Of a stretch of DNA of 57,236 bases, positions 52,726-57,236 are shown in pieces. The number at the start of each line of letters is the position of its first letter. Within the stretch, counting starts at the first letter, position 1. The DNA is from Pedobacter zeaxanthinifaciens. GTDB taxonomy: Bacteria; Bacteroidota; Bacteroidia; Sphingobacteriales; Sphingobacteriaceae. The stretch is from assembly GCF_003313335.1 (NCBI RefSeq), contig NZ_QMHP01000015.1:6440-63675 (forward strand). The letters are read 5' to 3'. Made by a program: the position numbers and the translations under genes. The notes under the pieces were generated by a model that was given only the letters and a program-made list of their open reading frames with translations, was not told where the DNA came from and ran no database searches.

Positions 52726-53491
52726 CAAGCGTTTTTCGGTAGTTCTGTTGTTAGCCGCTTTTTTGCTGCTTACTTCAACTTTATTGGCGCAAAAACCCAA
52801 GGCAAACGCGTTTAAAAAAGTAGCTAAAGATACCATTGCTTTGCGTTTGGATAGCAGTAAAACCAAAGTACGACAATTTGATGGGCAGGCAATTGAAAGA
52901 TACAAGGCAGAGAAAGAATTCCAGTATGGCGAATCTGATACTCAGCAATTAAATTGGTGGGAACGATTTTGGAAGAACTTTTGGGCTTGGATAGATCGGC
53001 TTTTCGGAAGCGATGAAGCACCCAAAAAATCAAAAAGCTGGCCAGCTTTCGTTAAGTACGGGGTGATAGCTATTGTCGTGTTAGGCATTATCTTCGTTAT
53101 TTTTAAGCTAGTGGGTGTCGACTGGAAAATTTTCTCCAAAAAGTCGAAGGAGATAGAAGTACCCTACGATGAAAGTTTAGAGAACATTCATGAAATTAGC
53201 TTTGAAGATGAACTTTTGAACGCCACGCAAAGCCAAAATTACCGATTGGCAGTGCGTTTACTTTACCTGCAAACGTTAAAACTGCTTAGCGATAAGGAGT
53301 TAATTGATTGGGAGGTAAATAAAACTAATGCGATTTATGTGAAAGAGTTTAAGCAAAACGGTGGAAACGATGTTTTTGCCAACTTAACCTATCAGTTTGA
53401 ATACGTTTGGTACGGCGATTTCCCAATAGATAAATCCATTTTCGACATGATTCAGGCTTCTTTTGAACAATTTAAAAATCAAATCAAATGA
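52712..53491 (+). CDS. DUF4129 domain protein
   Basis: 259 residues. An N-terminal hydrophobic leader (VVLLLAAFLLLTSTLLA) and a second membrane segment (YGVIAIVVLGIIFVIFKLVG, ~residues 110-130) flank a basic, tryptophan-rich linker. The C-terminal ~85 residues fit DUF4129: AVRLLYLQTLKLLSDKELID and a final FEYVWYGDFPIDKSIF. Such proteins are usually next to DUF4350, MoxR and DUF58 genes. The start overlaps the previous gene by 14 bp, and the stop overlaps the next by 4 bp. Confidence 0.85.
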   Translation: MKNISKRFSVVLLLAAFLLLTSTLLAQKPKANAFKKVAKDTIALRLDSSKTKVRQFDGQAIERYKAEKEFQYGESDTQQLNWWERFWKNFWAWIDRLFGSDEAPKKSKSWPAFVKYGVIAIVVLGIIFVIFKLVGVDWKIFSKKSKEIEVPYDESLENIHEISFEDELLNATQSQNYRLAVRLLYLQTLKLLSDKELIDWEVNKTNAIYVKEFKQNGGNDVFANLTYQFEYVWYGDFPIDKSIFDMIQASFEQFKNQIK

Positions 53492-54675
53492 GCGGACTAA
53501 GAAGATACCTGATTTTTGGCGCCATTTTGTTGGGCTTGTATTTTGTGGCGCAGTATACTAAACCAAAACCAATTAATTGGGAAAAAACCTTATTGCCAGA
53601 AGATAAAATTCCTTTCGGAACCTATGTTCTTCGTCAACAAATTGCTGATGTTTTTCCGAAATCAACACAAACTATAGCTAAGCGAGATGTCCTTGCTACA
53701 TTAAATACTGCTGCCGAAACAAGGTCAAATTACCTCATCATTGCCCCAAGTGTACAGCTAAATGCTGAAGAGCTAAAAGCAATGATAAAGTACATACAGG
53801 CAGGCAATCATGTGCTAATTGCGGCCTTTGAAATGACTGGGGCTCTCGAAGATTCACTGAAAGTTAGCCTGGCCGGGTCATTTAGATTTACTAAAAAGAA
53901 ATATCCTGTCAACTTTACATCGCCTTATTTAAAAAGAGAGCTTGATTACTATTTTGAAAAAGGTATTTCGGCCAATTATTTTACCAGTATTGATACTGCT
54001 AAAGCGATGGTATTGGGCAGGAAATATGAGGAGCTTCCTAACTTGGTTCAATACCGTTTTGGCAAGGGGAGTTTAGTATTATGCGCCAATCCTCAACTTT
54101 TTACAAATTATAGCTTGTTGAACGAAAATGGTGCTGATTATGCAGCAAAAGTGCTATCGTATTTGCCGCAGGCTAAAATGCTAATTTGGGATGAGCACTT
54201 CTCTCGGCCAGTGGTAAATAGTGAGTCACATTTTAGGGTGCTTTTCAGCTACGAGCAGTTGCGCTGGGCCTATTATTTAGCGTTGATAGGACTCATTGTT
54301 TTCGTGCTTTACGAGATGAAACGCAGGCAGCGCATCATCCCTATTATCGACCCTTTAAAAAATACTTCGGTTGAATTTGCCAAAGTAGTTGGAAGGGTCT
54401 ACTATCAGCAACGAAATCACAATGATATCATCGATAAAAAGATCAATTATTTTTTGGCCTATCTCAGAAATAAGTATAGGTTGAAAACTACCATTTTAGA
54501 TGAAGAATTTACATCGAGCTTAATTAAAATTACAAGTATTGATGAAATGCTAATTCAACAAATCATTGCATTTATAAACGCTTTTCAAAAACAGGATAAA
54601 AAAACTAAAACTAACGACAATTATTTAATACAATTTAATAAACTAATAGAACAATTTTATAAGCTGGATAGGTAG
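53488..54675 (+). CDS. DUF4350 domain protein
   Basis: 395 residues. A short N-terminal membrane segment (YLIFGAILLGLYFVAQY) is followed by a soluble alpha/beta part with NYLIIAPSVQLNAEELKAMI (a probable GATase-like/Rossmann segment) and a second membrane segment (YYLALIGLIVFVLYEMKRRQ) at about 258-277. The family is common in MoxR-DUF58 loci. It overlaps the DUF4129 gene by 4 bp. The function is unknown. Confidence 0.83.
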   Translation: MSGLRRYLIFGAILLGLYFVAQYTKPKPINWEKTLLPEDKIPFGTYVLRQQIADVFPKSTQTIAKRDVLATLNTAAETRSNYLIIAPSVQLNAEELKAMIKYIQAGNHVLIAAFEMTGALEDSLKVSLAGSFRFTKKKYPVNFTSPYLKRELDYYFEKGISANYFTSIDTAKAMVLGRKYEELPNLVQYRFGKGSLVLCANPQLFTNYSLLNENGADYAAKVLSYLPQAKMLIWDEHFSRPVVNSESHFRVLFSYEQLRWAYYLALIGLIVFVLYEMKRRQRIIPIIDPLKNTSVEFAKVVGRVYYQQRNHNDIIDKKINYFLAYLRNKYRLKTTILDEEFTSSLIKITSIDEMLIQQIIAFINAFQKQDKKTKTNDNYLIQFNKLIEQFYKLDR

Positions 54676-54685
54676 TAAGATTTCT

Positions 54686-54704
54686 CGTCATTGCGAAGCA
54701 ATCT
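54686..54704. repeat. Half-copy of CGTCATTGCG repeat
   Basis: CGTCATTGCGAAGCAATCT, a shortened copy of the arm of the repeat at 55723-55799, lies in the 56-bp gap between the DUF4350 and MoxR genes. Confidence 0.7.
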
Positions 54705-54731
54705 CTAGCAGATGATAAAAACAATATAAAC

Positions 54732-55715
54732 ATGGAACAAGAACAAGAAATGTTTAACCAACGTACTGATTTAAGTGAGCTAAGCCAAGCCGTTGAACAA
54801 ATTAGAACGCAGTTGGGAAAAATTATAGTGGGCCAAACCGCAACTATCGATTTACTGATAGCTGGCTTGTTAGCTAACGGACATCTTTTATTGGAAGGGG
54901 TGCCTGGTGTGGCTAAAACACTGAGTGCAAAATTGGTGGCAAAAAGCATCTCGGCTACATTTTCAAGAATTCAATTTACACCCGATTTGATGCCTTCAGA
55001 TGTTTTAGGTACGGCTGTTTTCAGTCCAAAAACTGCGGAGTTTCAATTTAGGCAAGGACCAATTTTTGGCAACATCATTTTGGTTGACGAGATTAACCGA
55101 GCACCAGCTAAAACACAATCTGCATTGTTTGAAGCTATGGAGGAACGCCAGGTAACTGTAGATGGCAACACCTACAAAATGGAAGAGCCTTTTATGGTTT
55201 TGGCTACACAAAATCCAATTGAACAGGAGGGAACGTATCGCTTGCCAGAAGCGCAGCTAGACCGTTTCTTGTTTAAAATTGAAATTCAATATCCATCCCT
55301 TGAAGAAGAAATTGAAATTTTAACCCAACAGCACCAAACGGATACATTGCACCAGCTTGAAGATATTAAGCCAGTACTTAATGTGGCACAAATTACAGCC
55401 TTAAGGGCCACAATTAAGGCGCTACATGTGGAAGCTAAGCTGTTGGCCTACGCCGCTCAAATAGTTAACGAAACCCGCCAAAATAAAGCCTTGTATTTAG
55501 GGGCGTCACCTAGGGCATCTTTAGCAATCGTCAATAGTGCTAAAGCTATTGCCGCTATGGCGGGCAGGGATTTTGTAACACCAGATGATATTGTAAAGGT
55601 AGCTACACCAGTATTAGCCCACAGGGTAATGCTTAGCCCAGAAAAAGAAATGGAAGGGTTAACTACAGCAGATATTATTGCACAAATTATTAAGAAGATC
55701 GAGGTGCCTAGGTAA
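54732..55715 (+). CDS. MoxR family AAA+ ATPase
   Basis: 327 residues. Walker A has the MoxR form EGVPGVAKT, Walker B is ILVDEINRA, and sensor 1 lies in VLATQNPIEQEGTYRLPEAQ. Sensor 2 and the lid are at the C terminus (LGASPRASLAI). MoxR ATPases work as chaperones with VWA/DUF58 proteins. The next gene encodes the DUF58 partner. It starts at ATG 54732, after a gap that contains a partial dispersed repeat. Confidence 0.93.
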   Translation: MEQEQEMFNQRTDLSELSQAVEQIRTQLGKIIVGQTATIDLLIAGLLANGHLLLEGVPGVAKTLSAKLVAKSISATFSRIQFTPDLMPSDVLGTAVFSPKTAEFQFRQGPIFGNIILVDEINRAPAKTQSALFEAMEERQVTVDGNTYKMEEPFMVLATQNPIEQEGTYRLPEAQLDRFLFKIEIQYPSLEEEIEILTQQHQTDTLHQLEDIKPVLNVAQITALRATIKALHVEAKLLAYAAQIVNETRQNKALYLGASPRASLAIVNSAKAIAAMAGRDFVTPDDIVKVATPVLAHRVMLSPEKEMEGLTTADIIAQIIKKIEVPR

Positions 55716-55722
55716 GTCCTTT

Positions 55723-55799
55723 CGTCATTGCGAGGCACGAAGCAATCTTACAACTAAAGTTATAGCCGCTTTAGGATTACTTCGTGCCTCGTAATGACG
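55723..55799. repeat. Inverted repeat (CGTCATTGCGAGGCACGAAG type)
   Basis: Arms 55723-55747 and 55775-55799 are 25-base complements with two mismatches; CTAAAG (55754-55759) and CTTTAG (55769-55774) extend the hairpin. It lies in the MoxR-DUF58 gap, 8 bases after the MoxR stop, and can act as a terminator or an attenuating structure. A spurious GTG start of the DUF58 frame (55784) lies inside it. Confidence 0.85.
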
Positions 55800-55804
55800 G
55801 CAAA

Positions 55805-57160
55805 ATGAAAACAATGAAAAAACTATTTAAACAGTTCTACACCAATCTGTTTTTAGAGAACAGGCTTTTTATAGCGTTGGGTACTTGCTCAGCATTGTTT
55901 CTTTTTGCTTTTTTTTTGCCCATCTTGGGCGATATACCCTATATTGCCTTTAGCGTTTTAGTTGCCTTATTACTTATTGATGTTTACCTGTTGCACGCCG
56001 TTAAAAAGACTGTTTTTTTGAGGAGAGATGTGCCTGAAAGATTAAGTAATGGAGATGATAACGAACTTAAAATCTACCTCGAAAATTTTTATCCTTTTCC
56101 AATATCCGTAGGTATTATAGACGAAATTCCTTTTCAATTTCAAAAAAGAAATTTGTGGTTTAACGCCAGCTTAAAACCTAAAGAGCAAAAAATTATTAGC
56201 TACCTTTTGCGGCCAACTAAACGGGGCGAGTACGAATTTGGATTTACCCGCCTGTTCATTAAATCTCCCTTGGGCTTGGTAAGCAGGAGGTTTAATGTGG
56301 AGGGAACTGGAATGGTTCCAGTTTATCCATCTTTTTTAAAGCTGCGAGAATATGAATTAATGGCCATCTCCAACCGATTGGTTGATGTAGGGATAAAAAA
56401 AGTGAGAAGAGTTGGTAACAGCATGGAATTTGACCAAGTAAAAAACTATGTTGCTGGAGATGATATTAGAACCATCAATTGGAAGGCAACCGCACGTAAA
56501 GCGGATTTTATGGTGAACTCCTACATCGAAGAAAGATCACAGCATATTTATTGCGTTATTGATAAATCGAGGGCGATGAAAATGCCTTTCGAAGAGATGA
56601 GTTTGCTAGATTATGCCATTAATGCCAGTTTGATTTTATCTAGCGTAGCCTTATTGAAACAAGATAAAGCAGGTTTAATCACCATTGCCGAAAAAACCAA
56701 AAATGTGGTGCTTGCTGATCGTAGGCCCACGCAGCTGAATAAAATTATGGAAGTGCTTTACAAAGAAAAAACCCGTTATCTGGAAACAGATATGGAAGCA
56801 CTTTTTGTAAGTTTACGCTCTGCGCTAAAGCAACGCAGTTTGGTGGTGTTCTTCACTAATTTCGAAAGTATGTCTGCTTTGGAAAGGCAGCTTCCTTACC
56901 TTAAACGTATTGCTAAATATCACCTGCTGCTGGTGGTGTTTTTTGAGAATACCACGTTGAAAAGTTTAAGCGATGATGATGCAAAGGATGTGGAGGGGAT
57001 TTACATCAAAACCATCGCCGAAAAATTTGCTTACGAAAAACGTTTAATGGTAAAAGAGTTAACTAAGCACGGGATTTTGAGTTTACTTACTGCCCCACAA
57101 AATTTAACTGTTAACGTTGTAAACAGGTATTTGGCAATTAAAGCAAGGCAGCAGATATAA
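55805..57160 (+). CDS. DUF58 domain protein (VWA-like)
   Basis: About 451 residues from the ATG at 55805 (a second ATG at 55814 is possible; a GTG at 55784 is rejected because it lies in the inverted repeat). Two N-terminal membrane segments (LFLFAFFLPILGDIP region, AFSVLVALLLIDVYLL) precede the DUF58 core: GNSMEFDQVKNYVAGDDIRT and NWKATARKADFMV. A VWA-like Asp-x-Ser (VIDKSRAM) follows. It is the likely partner of MoxR in the membrane. 57161-57236 after it shows no feature. Confidence 0.92.
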   Translation: MKTMKKLFKQFYTNLFLENRLFIALGTCSALFLFAFFLPILGDIPYIAFSVLVALLLIDVYLLHAVKKTVFLRRDVPERLSNGDDNELKIYLENFYPFPISVGIIDEIPFQFQKRNLWFNASLKPKEQKIISYLLRPTKRGEYEFGFTRLFIKSPLGLVSRRFNVEGTGMVPVYPSFLKLREYELMAISNRLVDVGIKKVRRVGNSMEFDQVKNYVAGDDIRTINWKATARKADFMVNSYIEERSQHIYCVIDKSRAMKMPFEEMSLLDYAINASLILSSVALLKQDKAGLITIAEKTKNVVLADRRPTQLNKIMEVLYKEKTRYLETDMEALFVSLRSALKQRSLVVFFTNFESMSALERQLPYLKRIAKYHLLLVVFFENTTLKSLSDDDAKDVEGIYIKTIAEKFAYEKRLMVKELTKHGILSLLTAPQNLTVNVVNRYLAIKARQQI

Positions 57161-57236
57161 TAGTTCGATTGTATTTTTAACACCTTGTCATCGTAAGTTT
57201 GTAGAGAAAAGTTTGGATAGGATTAAACGGAATATA

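Noticed and set aside
54635..54949. 104-codon minus-strand frame
   Set aside because: It overlaps the MoxR gene and the dispersed half-repeat; no domain is seen.
55784..55804. GTG start of the DUF58 frame with residues MPRNDGK
   Set aside because: The GTG and the following codons are part of the inverted repeat; the ATG at 55805 is the more plausible start.

Overview
The window is a chromosomal segment of a Bacteroidota bacterium, most probably Pedobacter or a close Sphingobacteriaceae relative. This assignment is an inference. It rests on low GC, mostly weak purine-rich leaders, several TAnnTTTG-type -7 promoter elements, SusC/RagA-like plug domains, families common in this phylum (outer-membrane beta-barrel protein, DUF6702, DUF2027-Smr, DUF5684) and dispersed intergenic repeats typical of such genomes (TGTCATGCTGAGC..., CGTCATTGCGAGG..., TTTGCG-rich). 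No rRNA, tRNA, CRISPR, phage or transposase gene was seen.

Layout. 1-0.46 kb: about 2.6 copies of a ~173-bp tandem repeat. 0.5-18 kb: mixed chromosomal genes with scattered cell-surface glycan functions (GT4 and GNT-I-like glycosyltransferases, two class I methyltransferases, an FkbM methyltransferase, a flippase, a polysaccharide-deacetylase-like protein), a Tricorn-like S41 protease, a rhomboid protease, a GxxExxY nuclease-fold gene beside a composite repeat, a lipoprotein made of eight internal repeats, a DUF2442/DUF4160 pair whose second member has a premature stop, and upp. 17.7-21.2 kb: DUF6702, HupE/UreJ and an M1 peptidase. 21.2-28 kb: remnant of a DUF4143 ATPase at a perfect hairpin, uvrB, an outer-membrane beta-barrel protein, osmC-like, NTF2-like and clpS. 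28.5-32.4 kb: fabH, a Smr-domain protein, and a 2,4-dienoyl-CoA-reductase-like SDR next to an enoyl-CoA isomerase-like protein, which looks like an unsaturated-fatty-acid oxidation pair.

32.5-46.0 kb is the most striking part: five consecutive minus-strand paralogues of 883-902 aa, packed as one operon. Each has a signal peptide, an alpha-2-macroglobulin MG2-like domain, further probable beta-sandwich segments, a carboxypeptidase-regulatory-like domain, a SusC-type TonB plug domain and a C-terminal segment resembling the A2M-family domain. None has a beta-barrel or a thioester motif. A 397-bp near-identical block spanning two gene junctions shows tandem duplication with a 2,658-bp period.

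46.2-57.2 kb: dcd, a Sfp-type phosphopantetheinyl transferase, lipB, small membrane proteins (DUF5684, DUF2752), an SGNH hydrolase, then an RDD gene divergent from a SpoIIM - membrane protein - DUF4129 - DUF4350 - MoxR - DUF58 operon. That locus is recurrent in Bacteroidota and its physiological role is poorly defined.
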